Below, one piece after another: positions 1 to 7,070 of a stretch of DNA of 34,391 nt. The notes below the pieces were generated by a model. It made no database searches. It was given only the letters and a program-made list of their open reading frames with translations, and was not told the DNA's origin. Source of the stretch: RGIG8306 sp964426655 (GTDB lineage: Bacteria; Bacillota; Clostridia; Lachnospirales; Lachnospiraceae); the NCBI GenBank assembly GCA_964426655.1, contig CAYRQT010000022.1, positions 1 to 34,391 of the forward strand, in the 5' to 3' direction. Made by a program: the position numbers and the translations under genes. The stretch's first letter is position 1; every line of letters begins with the position of its first letter.

Positions 1-445
1 CCTCTTCCAGGCAGACCACAGGAATGCCCAGGTCCCGCAGTGCTTTGAGCAGCGGTGCCATGGGCCTTTTTTTCATTTGAGGAGAGGATTGAAGGGTATA
101 GGTGCCACCGGAAAGGGCGGTGAGAGCCGTAATAAAGCGGGCGGCAGTGCCTGCACTGCCTACATTGCAGGAGGCCGCGGACGCAGGGAGTTTTCCGCCG
201 GTACCATGGACGGCGGCCTGCTGTATGGATTCCTGTATTTCCAGAGAAAACCCCAATGCCTTAAGGCAGTCCAGGAAAGCCCGGGAATCCTCGCTGAACA
301 AAATCCCTTTCAGCAGGGATTTCCCGGAGGCCATGGCGGCCAGCAGCAGGGCCCGGTTGGTCATGCTTTGGGATCCTGGCACGCTGGCGTGTAAAGATGT
401 GGGCCATGCCTCCGAAGAGAGGGCTTTTACAGTATAGCTTTCCAT
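1..445 (-). CDS. aroA: 3-phosphoshikimate 1-carboxyvinyltransferase (EPSP synthase), 5' part
   Basis: This is the first 148 codons of EPSP synthase, which joins phosphoenolpyruvate to shikimate-3-phosphate in the chorismate pathway. It runs off the left window edge. Translation of the minus strand from the ATG at 445-443 gives the N-terminal family signature (residues 24-36, GSQSMTNRALLLA) and the GSAGTAAR loop near residue 98. A good Shine-Dalgarno (AAGGAG) lies 9-14 bases before the ATG, and an extended -10 promoter lies behind it. Position 26 is Gln (codon 370-368), where the family normally has the substrate-binding Lys (Lys22 in E. coli). The loop also has Ser where GNAGTA has Asn. The family call is secure. 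Whether the enzyme is fully active cannot be judged from this fragment. Confidence 0.93.
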   Translation of the reverse strand, partial: MESYTVKALSSEAWPTSLHASVPGSQSMTNRALLLAAMASGKSLLKGILFSEDSRAFLDCLKALGFSLEIQESIQQAAVHGTGGKLPASAASCNVGSAGTAARFITALTALSGGTYTLQSSPQMKKRPMAPLLKALRDLGIPVVCLEE

Positions 446-478
446 GAGAAAATCTCCTTTTCATTTGTTAATACAGGC

Positions 479-487
479 ATTATAGCA
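479..487 (-). promoter_or_regulatory. Extended -10 promoter element for aroA
   Basis: On the minus strand the bases read TGCTATAAT, a perfect -10 hexamer with the TGn extension. There is no clear -35 hexamer 17 bp upstream (a T-rich stretch), which fits an extended -10 promoter. Transcription would begin about 30 bases before the aroA start codon. Confidence 0.55.
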
Positions 488-525
488 AAGATTCTTTTCG
501 TAAAAAAGATTTAATGAAAATTTCT

Positions 526-554
526 TTGCCAGAATCCGGGTTTAAGGGTATAAT
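526..554 (+). promoter_or_regulatory. Sigma-A promoter of the LCP gene
   Basis: TTGCCA (526-531), 17 bp, then TATAAT (549-554). It is divergent from the aroA promoter and about 36 bp before the LCP start codon. Confidence 0.75.
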
Positions 555-590
555 GCAAAAAGGTACGGCCTGTGGCCGGAAAGGAGATCT

Positions 591-1664
591 ATGCAGAAAA
601 AGAAGAAAAAACACTCTTTGCTCAAAACGGGAATTGCTCTGATATTGGGCTCTCTGGTCCTAATGGTGGGCATCATCGTCATTGCCCTATGGGTGAAGCT
701 GAATAAAATTGATTTTGACAAAATAGATCCGGATGATATTGTAAAAAACACGGACGAATCGGGAAATGAAGTGGAAATTGAGGGATATACCAACATGGTG
801 CTTTTCGGGCTGGATGCCAGAAGCAATACCCAGCTGGATGCAGGCACCCATGCAGACACCATCATCATTCTGAGCCTGAATAACAAGACGGGAGAAATCA
901 GACTTTTATCCGTTTACCGGGACACCTATCTTCAGACAGATGCCTCTACAGATACCTACCGAAAAATAACAGAGGGTTATTTTTATGGAGGGGCCCTTGG
1001 GGCTCTCAATGCCCTCAATACTAATCTGGATCTGGATATTGAAGATTACGTTTCCGTAAACTGGGCGGCAGTGGCCAATGCCATTAACATTCTGGGGGGC
1101 GTGGAAATCACCGTAACGGAAGAAGAACTGCCCTACCTAAACAGCTATGTGACAGAAACGGTTAATGTAACAGGCATTGCCAGCACGCAGCTCTCCGCAG
1201 CGGGTACGCAGACGCTAGATGGGGTGCAGGCCGTGGCCTATTGCAGAATTCGTTATGTGGGCCTGGACTATCAGAGAACGGAACGACAGCGAACCGTCAT
1301 CACCCAGATGCTGAATAAAGCCCAAAGTGCAGGCATCGGAACACTGAATACCCTGATGGATGAAATCCTTCCGGAAATCAAGACATCTCTGTCTCAGACA
1401 GATCTGCTGGGATATCTGACAAAACTTACCACTTTTGAAGTCGGATACAGCCAGGGATTTCCTTATACAAAGTTTACCATGACCATTCCCAATCGGAATG
1501 ACTGCGTGGTGGCACAGGATTTGCGGGCCAACGTCATTCAGCTCCACCAGGAACTGTTTGGAGATACGGATTATACCCCGTCCTCCACAGTGTTGCTGAT
1601 CAATGATCGTATCAATGCAGATACCGGACAGACGTCTTCTGCCGATACCCAGGCCGCTCAATAA
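591..1664 (+). CDS. LytR-CpsA-Psr (LCP) family cell-wall ligase
   Basis: A 357-residue membrane-anchored LCP protein. Family members transfer undecaprenyl-linked glycopolymers (teichoic acids, capsule) onto peptidoglycan outside the cell. A basic N-terminus (MQKKKKKH) is followed by one membrane helix (about residues 12-34), then an extracellular LCP domain (about 65-245). The family signatures are visible: Asp75 and Arg77 in GLDARS, Asp89, Arg110-Asp111 in SVYRDTYL, and the downstream QRTERQR block that binds the lipid phosphate. The C-terminal tail is Thr/Ser-rich. The start is supported by AAAGGAG seven bases upstream and a consensus promoter. It appears monocistronic. The polymer it transfers cannot be told from sequence. 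Confidence 0.93.
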   Translation: MQKKKKKHSLLKTGIALILGSLVLMVGIIVIALWVKLNKIDFDKIDPDDIVKNTDESGNEVEIEGYTNMVLFGLDARSNTQLDAGTHADTIIILSLNNKTGEIRLLSVYRDTYLQTDASTDTYRKITEGYFYGGALGALNALNTNLDLDIEDYVSVNWAAVANAINILGGVEITVTEEELPYLNSYVTETVNVTGIASTQLSAAGTQTLDGVQAVAYCRIRYVGLDYQRTERQRTVITQMLNKAQSAGIGTLNTLMDEILPEIKTSLSQTDLLGYLTKLTTFEVGYSQGFPYTKFTMTIPNRNDCVVAQDLRANVIQLHQELFGDTDYTPSSTVLLINDRINADTGQTSSADTQAAQ

Positions 1665-1734
1665 GATGCCTGAAAATCTCTAAAAAGGAATATACGCCGA
1701 CGGAATGCTCCACATGCATTTCGCCCAGGGATTG

Positions 1735-1776
1735 TAGCCCATTCTTCTTGCCAGTCCAGGAGGGATGGGCTATAAT
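1735..1776 (+). promoter_or_regulatory. Promoter embedded in a 16-bp imperfect hairpin
   Basis: TTGCCA (1748-1753), 17 bp, TATAAT (1771-1776) form a good sigma-A promoter for the flavodoxin-like gene. The same bases make an inverted repeat. Perfect arms TAGCCCAT (1735-1742) and ATGGGCTA (1765-1772) extend inward by eight more pairs, some G-U, to a six-base loop. No T-run follows, so it is not a typical terminator. It may be an operator or a leader structure of transcripts reading in from the LCP gene. Confidence 0.55.
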
Positions 1777-1810
1777 AGCACTAGCAGACGGCCGAAAAAG
1801 GGGTGATGAT

Positions 1811-3289
1811 GTGAACGTTGTGGTCCTCAATGCAAGTCCAAAGGGAGAATACAGTATTACATTGCAGTCGGTGCTGTACCTGAAAATGAAATATACCCGG
1901 GACAGCTTTACCATCTGGCATGTGGGAAAAAAGGCAGATGTGGTTCCGGTTTATCGGGAGGAGATTTTTGCTTCTCTGGCAAAGGCAGATGTGGTTCTTT
2001 TTGCTTATCCGGTACTGGGCATGTGGGTGCCCGGGGCCCTGCAGCAGTTCCTGGAACAGTGGCGGGAGTGCGCACACGGGGCTTATCCCCGTTTTGGGGC
2101 CTGGATCTCCACTTCCCATCACCTATATGATACCCTGGCAGCCGGTTATCTGAAAAAAAACCTGAAGGATTTAGGCATACATCCGTTGGGAGGACATCTG
2201 GCGGGAACAGAGGATTTTCTGCAGGCATCCGGCAGAAGAAAACTGCTGGAGTTCTGGGCAGGAATTCGCAGGGATTTCTTTCGCCTGTGCATGGGAACGG
2301 AGGTGGAAGAAGGGCCCGCGCAGGCATATACCCTTATCCGCCTGCAGGAGGATGTCCCCCGTCTCCCCCCGGATCCGATAAAAAAAACAGGTACCTATCG
2401 GCTGGAGGAAACAAAAGAAGAAACAAAGCAGGACAAGGCTAAAGACACCACGGCAGAGCCCTCTGGGGGGAACTGCCTCAGCGCACTGGAGGAACTGGGT
2501 AGACACATGGCTAAGTTGCCCCCGCTGAAAGCAGCTGGAGGGAAATGGGGGAAACGGGATGGCCTGCTGCTCTGGACGGACTGCGGCCCCCACGACGAAG
2601 GCCTTTATCACATCATTCGCAACTTTTGTGAGGCGTTCCCCTATCGGGTGTATTTGGTCAATGCCCGTGATCTTTCCTTGTTCAGCAGTCAGACATCCCT
2701 TGAATCTCTCTTGAATAAAGCCGGCGGCATTGTGTATGTGCACACCATTCGCTATCACGGTTTCAGTGCCGTAAACAAACTGGCGGAGGAAACAATCCAG
2801 TTCCGGTTTCCTTTACTGGAGCCTCTTTGGGGGTTGCCGGTGATGTATCTGCTTGCAGGAGAACTGGAAAGAGAATCCCATCTGCGCATTTATCTGGAAG
2901 CCAGAGCAGAGATGTGCNNNNNNNNNNGGACGGTCCTGTCATCTGTAAATACTTCTGATGAAAAGAAACTCTGGCATCAGGCAGCAGAAGAAATGGTGCA
3001 GGCAGTGCGCTGTGACCGGCCGGGGCAGGGGGCAGCCCATACCTTCTGGGGAGAGGGAGGAGGAAAGATCCTGCGGGATGTGCTCTATGCGGGGCAGGGA
3101 CAGTTTCCGCAGCTCCATGCATTTTACCGGAAACAGGGCCTCTATGATTTTCCGTACAGAAACTGGAAAGGCATAATGTGGACCTATATTCAGGCGATAC
3201 TGATCAGGCAGAGAACTGGAAGAATGCCGGGTGAGGGGGACTGGGCCCGGGAAACTCTAAAACCTTATAAGGCCATTCTTCGCCAGTAA
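1811..3289 (+). CDS. Flavodoxin/NAD(P)H-oxidoreductase-like protein with tandem flavodoxin-type halves
   Basis: A GTG start at 1811, preceded by AAAGGGG, gives about 492 residues. An ATG at 2018 and a TTG at 1748 are in frame, but the NVVVLNASPKG strand-loop right after the GTG is the natural N-terminus of a flavodoxin fold. The NASPKG loop (residues 7-12) and a later ADVVLFAYPVLGMWVPG strand (about 60-75) resemble NADPH-dependent FMN reductases. A charged linker of about 50 residues follows. A second half (about 247-345) repeats the layout with a GIVYVHTIRYHGFSA strand but without the flavin-binding motif. Ten N (2918-2927) interrupt the gene. The frame continues coherently after them, so the true gap length is 1 modulo 3. 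Function unknown. It is probably co-transcribed with the next gene, which starts 9 bp later. Confidence 0.75.
   Translation: MNVVVLNASPKGEYSITLQSVLYLKMKYTRDSFTIWHVGKKADVVPVYREEIFASLAKADVVLFAYPVLGMWVPGALQQFLEQWRECAHGAYPRFGAWISTSHHLYDTLAAGYLKKNLKDLGIHPLGGHLAGTEDFLQASGRRKLLEFWAGIRRDFFRLCMGTEVEEGPAQAYTLIRLQEDVPRLPPDPIKKTGTYRLEETKEETKQDKAKDTTAEPSGGNCLSALEELGRHMAKLPPLKAAGGKWGKRDGLLLWTDCGPHDEGLYHIIRNFCEAFPYRVYLVNARDLSLFSSQTSLESLLNKAGGIVYVHTIRYHGFSAVNKLAEETIQFRFPLLEPLWGLPVMYLLAGELERESHLRIYLEARAEMCXXXXTVLSSVNTSDEKKLWHQAAEEMVQAVRCDRPGQGAAHTFWGEGGGKILRDVLYAGQGQFPQLHAFYRKQGLYDFPYRNWKGIMWTYIQAILIRQRTGRMPGEGDWARETLKPYKAILRQ
2918..2927. other. Assembly gap (10 N) in the flavodoxin-like gene
   Basis: A run of ten N. 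The reading frame on both sides agrees, so the missing length is compatible with 10 or any number equal to 1 modulo 3. Confidence 0.99.
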
Positions 3290-3298
3290 GGAGCGCAC

Positions 3299-4027
3299 AT
3301 GGAAATGTGGAATCCCTGGCATGGCTGCCGCCGGATCAGTCCGGGCTGCAGCCATTGCTATGTTTTTGAAAAAGATATCCGGTATGGCCGGGACACCCGG
3401 AAGGTGGAAAAAACAGGCAGTTTTGACCTTCCCATCCGGAAAAAGAGAGATGGCACCTTCAGATTACAGGAGAAAGGCCTCATTTTCACCTGTGGCACCT
3501 CGGACTTTTTTATAGAGGAGGCGGATGCCTGGCGTCAGGAGGCCTGGAAAATGATTCGAAGCCGTCCTGATCAGCAGTTCCTTATTATTACAAAACGGAT
3601 ACACCGGATCATGGAATGCCTGCCGCCGGATTGGGGAGAGGGGTATGCCAACGTATACCTGGGATGTACCTGTGAAAATCAGGACCGACTGGAGTTTCGG
3701 ATGCCCTATTTCCTTCAGGCTCCCCTGTGTCACCGGCTGGTGATCATGGAGCCTATGCTGGAAGCTATGCAGGCAGAGGCCTTTCTGGCCAGGGGAGGCA
3801 TAGAAGAGGTGGTATGCGGTGGGGAATCCGGAGAAGAAGGCAGGGTACTGGATTTTGGCTGGGTATTGCAAATGATGCAGCAATGTGTAAAATGGGATGT
3901 GAATTTTTCCTTTCATCAGACAGGAGCACATTTCAAAAAAGGGGAAAAGGTTTACACAATCCAGCGAAAGGATCAGATGCTGCAGGCCCAAAAAGCGGGC
4001 ATCGATTATAAAAATGGCATTACTTAA
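3299..4027 (+). CDS. DUF5131 (phage Gp37/Gp68-type) radical-SAM-like protein
   Basis: A 242-residue protein opening with WNPWHGCRRISPGCSHCY. The three cysteines are Cys10, Cys17 and Cys20 (C-x6-C-x2-C), the hallmark of the DUF5131/Gp37-Gp68 family. That family is regarded as radical-SAM-like and probably holds an iron-sulfur cluster. Later family blocks are also present: LTKR-like IITKRIHR (about 98-105), the VYLGCTCENQ strand (about 117-126) and VVCGGESG (about 172-179). Family members occur in phages and bacteria and their reaction is not established. Length is normal. It sits 9 bp after the flavodoxin-like gene, a possible electron donor, and overlaps lrgA by 14 bp, so all four genes are probably one transcript. 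The usual TcmP partner seen beside some relatives is not here. Confidence 0.85.
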   Translation: MEMWNPWHGCRRISPGCSHCYVFEKDIRYGRDTRKVEKTGSFDLPIRKKRDGTFRLQEKGLIFTCGTSDFFIEEADAWRQEAWKMIRSRPDQQFLIITKRIHRIMECLPPDWGEGYANVYLGCTCENQDRLEFRMPYFLQAPLCHRLVIMEPMLEAMQAEAFLARGGIEEVVCGGESGEEGRVLDFGWVLQMMQQCVKWDVNFSFHQTGAHFKKGEKVYTIQRKDQMLQAQKAGIDYKNGIT

Positions 4028-4439
4028 AGAGTTTCTGATTATTGCAGGGTTTTCTTTTTTGGGAGAACTGATACACATTCTCCTTCCCCTGCCGGTACCG
4101 GCAAGTGTATATGGACTGGTACTGTTGTTTTTGGCACTGTGTCTGAAAGTGGTAAGGGTGGAGCAGCTGGAAAAGGCCAGCGGGTTTCTGGCCCATATCA
4201 TGCCGGTGCTCTTTATTCCGGCAGGTGTCAGTCTGATTACGGTCCTGGGGACCATGGCACAGGTGGTCGTTCCGTTTACAGTCATTGTGCTGGTGAGTAC
4301 AGTGGTGGTGATGGTGGTAACGGGACGGGTAGCCCAGCGGCTCATCGGGGTAGAAAAGGAAGAGGCAAAAGAGCCTGAAAAATATGAAATGCCTCCTGAA
4401 GGCTTTCACGAGGAATACGATGAGGAGGCGCTTCTATGA
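4014..4439 (+). CDS. lrgA: CidA/LrgA family holin-like membrane protein
   Basis: A 141-residue hydrophobic protein with four predicted membrane helices (about 4-22, 28-46, 60-82, 88-110) and a charged acidic tail. The LLPLPVPASVYGLVLLFLAL segment and the MPVLFIPAGVSL segment are typical of the LrgA/CidA family. Members act with LrgB in control of murein hydrolase activity and in pyruvate or other small-metabolite transport across the membrane. The gene overlaps the DUF5131 gene by 14 bp and lrgB by 4 bp (ATGA), indicating translational coupling. A strong ribosome binding site is lacking, which fits coupling. Confidence 0.9.
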   Translation: MALLKEFLIIAGFSFLGELIHILLPLPVPASVYGLVLLFLALCLKVVRVEQLEKASGFLAHIMPVLFIPAGVSLITVLGTMAQVVVPFTVIVLVSTVVVMVVTGRVAQRLIGVEKEEAKEPEKYEMPPEGFHEEYDEEALL

Positions 4440-5131
4440 ATACCCTGCTGCAGGAATCCCTGTATTTTGGATTTGTTTTCAGTCTGGCTGTCTATTTTCT
4501 GATGGATCACATTCGTAAAAAGTATATACGCACAGATTTTTTCAATCCTCTGCTGATGACAAATGTGGTGGTGATCCTGACCCTTCTGGTGTTGCACATC
4601 GATTATGATACCTACAATGCAGGGGCAAAGTACATTACCTATTTTCTGACCCCCGCTACAGTCTGTCTGGCAGTGCCCATGTATAAAAAGGTGCAGCTGC
4701 TTAAGACCTATCTCTGGGCGATTCTGGGGGCAGTTACCGCAGGATGTCTGGCTAGTGCACTCACTGTTTTCCTGTTATGCCGACTGTTTCAGGTGGACAC
4801 AGTGCTCTATAGGTCATTACAGGCAAAATCCATTACCACCGCGATTGCTCTGGGGGTGACGGAAGAAATAGGGGGAAATATGACGTTTACAGCCATAGCC
4901 ACCATGATTACCGGAATCGGAGGCGCTATGCTGGCGAAAATCATCTGTCGCCTGTTTCGGATCACGCATCCGGTGGCAGTGGGCCTGGCCTGCGGCACCA
5001 GTGCCCATGCGGTGGGGACCAGTAAAGCTTTGGAATTCGGTGAGGTGGAAGGTGCCATGAGCAGTCTGGCCTTGGTGGTGGCAGGTATTATGACAGTGGT
5101 CATTGCCCCCCTGGTGGCCCAGTTTACCTAA
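4436..5131 (+). CDS. lrgB: LrgB family membrane protein
   Basis: A 231-residue polytopic membrane protein, the partner of LrgA. The conserved LrgB core is visible: SITTAIALGVTEEIGG (about 131-146), then LACGTSAHAVGTSKALEFGEVEGAMSS (about 183-209), and a final hydrophobic helix. Length is typical. The start codon overlaps the lrgA stop, with GAGGAGG just upstream. No LytSR-type two-component regulator is seen next to it in this window. Confidence 0.94.
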   Translation: MNTLLQESLYFGFVFSLAVYFLMDHIRKKYIRTDFFNPLLMTNVVVILTLLVLHIDYDTYNAGAKYITYFLTPATVCLAVPMYKKVQLLKTYLWAILGAVTAGCLASALTVFLLCRLFQVDTVLYRSLQAKSITTAIALGVTEEIGGNMTFTAIATMITGIGGAMLAKIICRLFRITHPVAVGLACGTSAHAVGTSKALEFGEVEGAMSSLALVVAGIMTVVIAPLVAQFT

Positions 5132-5148
5132 AGACGGAGGAAAGATTA

Positions 5149-6002
5149 ATGAAGAAAAAGGCCCTTGCAATAGGCATTACCCTGCTGGCCCTGGCCCTTA
5201 CGGCCTGCGCGGACCAAAAGAAAGATCCGGAACAGACCACTACAGGCAGCGAGGCAGAGACCACACTGGAAAGCAGTCAGACAGAAGCTTCCGATGCGGA
5301 AAATTCCGGGGAAGAAGACACCACAGAATGGACAGAGGCGGAAAGTGCAGAAGAAACCGCTGCTTCCACCACAGCAGAGCAAAGTTATGCAGGAACAGAT
5401 CTGGAGGTCTTCTTCTACGACTATACCAATGTCATTGCGGCAGACGGACTGGATGTGTGGATTCATTTTCCCTATTTTAAAAATGGGGGAGCAGAGAGGA
5501 CGGCTACCCTGGAACAGGGGGCACTGAATGACTATGGCAGTCTGTATGTGTTGAAAAATCTGACTTTGCGCATTAATTCAGAGCTGACGCTGGACAAGGA
5601 AGTAATCTCACTGTTCTTTTTCGGCACAGGCACCCACCCCAATGCTGACAGTCAGTATGACAGGGACGTGGTGGTGCGGTATGGTTTTACCATGAACCGG
5701 GTCACCGGGCAGGTGCTGACCATCGATGAGGTGGCCGGCTATGACAATGTGGTACAGGCCCTGGCACAGGGGGAATTCCAGGTGGCAGAGGATAATGNNN
5801 NNNNNNNCTTTCCAATGCAGACCTTTCTGCATTTTATAAAACCGCTCCCGCCATTGCTGCAGATGCACTTTTGGCGGACCCGGGACAAAGGACCCAGGAT
5901 TTCTACATTCGGGGAGATGCATTGTATGTCATAGTTACAGTGGGATATAACCTGGGCAGTTATGTGGTCCTTCAGATGGATCTGCCACTGTTGATTTCTT
6001 AA
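5149..6002 (+). CDS. Secreted lipoprotein, DUF3298/DUF4163-like (interrupted by an assembly gap)
   Basis: A signal peptide with lipobox LTAC (Cys19) is followed by a long Thr/Ser/Glu-rich linker (about 20-82) and a globular domain. The strand pattern of that domain, including the GTGTHPNADSQYDRD segment, resembles DUF3298/RsiV/PdaC-type domains; the match is by eye and tentative. Before the N run the frame starts at 5149. After it the real coding frame is CTT at 5808 onward, ending in LPLLIS and TAA at 6000-6002. The two differ in phase when ten bases are counted. The true missing length must therefore be 2 modulo 3, and this is not a genuine frameshift. RBS is AGGAAAGATTA. It lies 17 bp after lrgB and may share its transcript. 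Confidence 0.78.
5798..5807. other. Assembly gap (10 N) in the lipoprotein gene
   Basis: A run of ten N. The flanking coding frames disagree by one base, showing that ten is a placeholder length. Confidence 0.99.
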
Positions 6003-6038
6003 GGCAGAAGAAGGGATTTGCCCGGGAAGGAAGGAATT

Positions 6039-7052
6039 ATGAACATTCGGGAACGGACGGAGGCCTTTGAGGCCGCCAATTTAAGCCCATTTGCCTCACT
6101 TAGCCAGAACAGCCGGGGAAGAGATTTGGAAGAAATTCCCTGCGATATTCGCACAGATTATCAGCGGGACAGGGATCGTATTGTTCATGCCAAGGCGTTT
6201 AGGCGTTTAAAGCACAAGACGCAGGTCTTTCTCTCACCGGAGGGGGATCATTACAGGACCCGCCTGACCCATACGCTGGAAGTTTCCCAGATTGCCAGAA
6301 CCATTGCCAAGGCCCTGCGGCTGAATGAGGATCTGACAGAGGCCATTGCATTAGGCCATGATCTGGGGCATACCCCTTTTGGGCACACGGGAGAACGAGT
6401 CCTGGATGATGCCTTAAAAGAGGTGGGGGAGCGCTTTATCCACAGTGCGCAAAGTGTGAGGGTGGTGGAAAAACTGGAAAAAAATGGGCAGGGCCTTAAC
6501 CTGACATGGGAAGTAAGGGATGGGATTCTCAACCATGGGACGGCCAGCCGTCCAAATACTCTAGAGGGACAAATTGTACGAATTTCCGATAAAATAGCTT
6601 ATATCAATCACGACATCGACGATGCTATCCGGGCGCATGTGCTGGAGGAGCGGGACCTGCCTGCAGACCCGACCAGAGTGCTGGGGCATACAGTCGGCGA
6701 GCGATTAAACACCATCATTCACGATCTGATCACCCAGAGCACTGGTGTTGGCGAAATTCTGCAAAGTCCTGAAGTGGCAGCTGCCATGGGACAGCTGCGC
6801 AGTTTTATGTTTGCCCATGTGTATACCAGTCCCCTGGTAAAGAAAGAAGAGACTAAGGCCAAATGGATGATTCGGCAGTTGTACCTGCATTATCTGGAAA
6901 ACTGGGATACCCTCCCCAATGAGTATATTGAAATGCGGATGCGGGATAATGAGCGGGAGGAAATAGTGGTCAGTGACTATATTTCAGGCATGACAGATGG
7001 CTATGCCATAAAAAAATTTGAGGAAATCTTCATGCCCCAGGGTTGGAAATAA
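6039..7052 (+). CDS. dgt: Deoxyguanosinetriphosphate triphosphohydrolase-like HD-domain protein
   Basis: A 337-residue dGTPase-family enzyme expected to hydrolyse dNTPs to deoxynucleosides and triphosphate. The family N-terminal block YQRDRDRIVHAKAFRRLKHK (about 41-60) is followed by the HD metal site: His78, His107-Asp108 in ALGHDLGHTPFGH, and a later Asp in the ISDKIAYINHDIDDA segment. The ATG at 6039 is chosen because GGAAGGAA lies just upstream and homologues begin with a similar MNIRER stretch. A TTG at 6018 in frame is less likely. It precedes dnaG by 18 bp, the arrangement known from many Clostridia, so it probably starts the primase operon. Confidence 0.93.
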   Translation: MNIRERTEAFEAANLSPFASLSQNSRGRDLEEIPCDIRTDYQRDRDRIVHAKAFRRLKHKTQVFLSPEGDHYRTRLTHTLEVSQIARTIAKALRLNEDLTEAIALGHDLGHTPFGHTGERVLDDALKEVGERFIHSAQSVRVVEKLEKNGQGLNLTWEVRDGILNHGTASRPNTLEGQIVRISDKIAYINHDIDDAIRAHVLEERDLPADPTRVLGHTVGERLNTIIHDLITQSTGVGEILQSPEVAAAMGQLRSFMFAHVYTSPLVKKEETKAKWMIRQLYLHYLENWDTLPNEYIEMRMRDNEREEIVVSDYISGMTDGYAIKKFEEIFMPQGWK

Positions 7053-7070
7053 AAGCAGAAAGGAGCAGAC

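Noticed and set aside
3464..4345. Minus-strand open frame of about 293 codons
   Set aside because: It spans parts of the DUF5131 and lrgA genes on the opposite strand, with low-complexity Thr/His-rich sequence and no family motif.
5798..5940. Frameshifted lipoprotein pseudogene
   Set aside because: The phase change coincides exactly with the ten-N gap, so an unknown gap length explains it without mutation.
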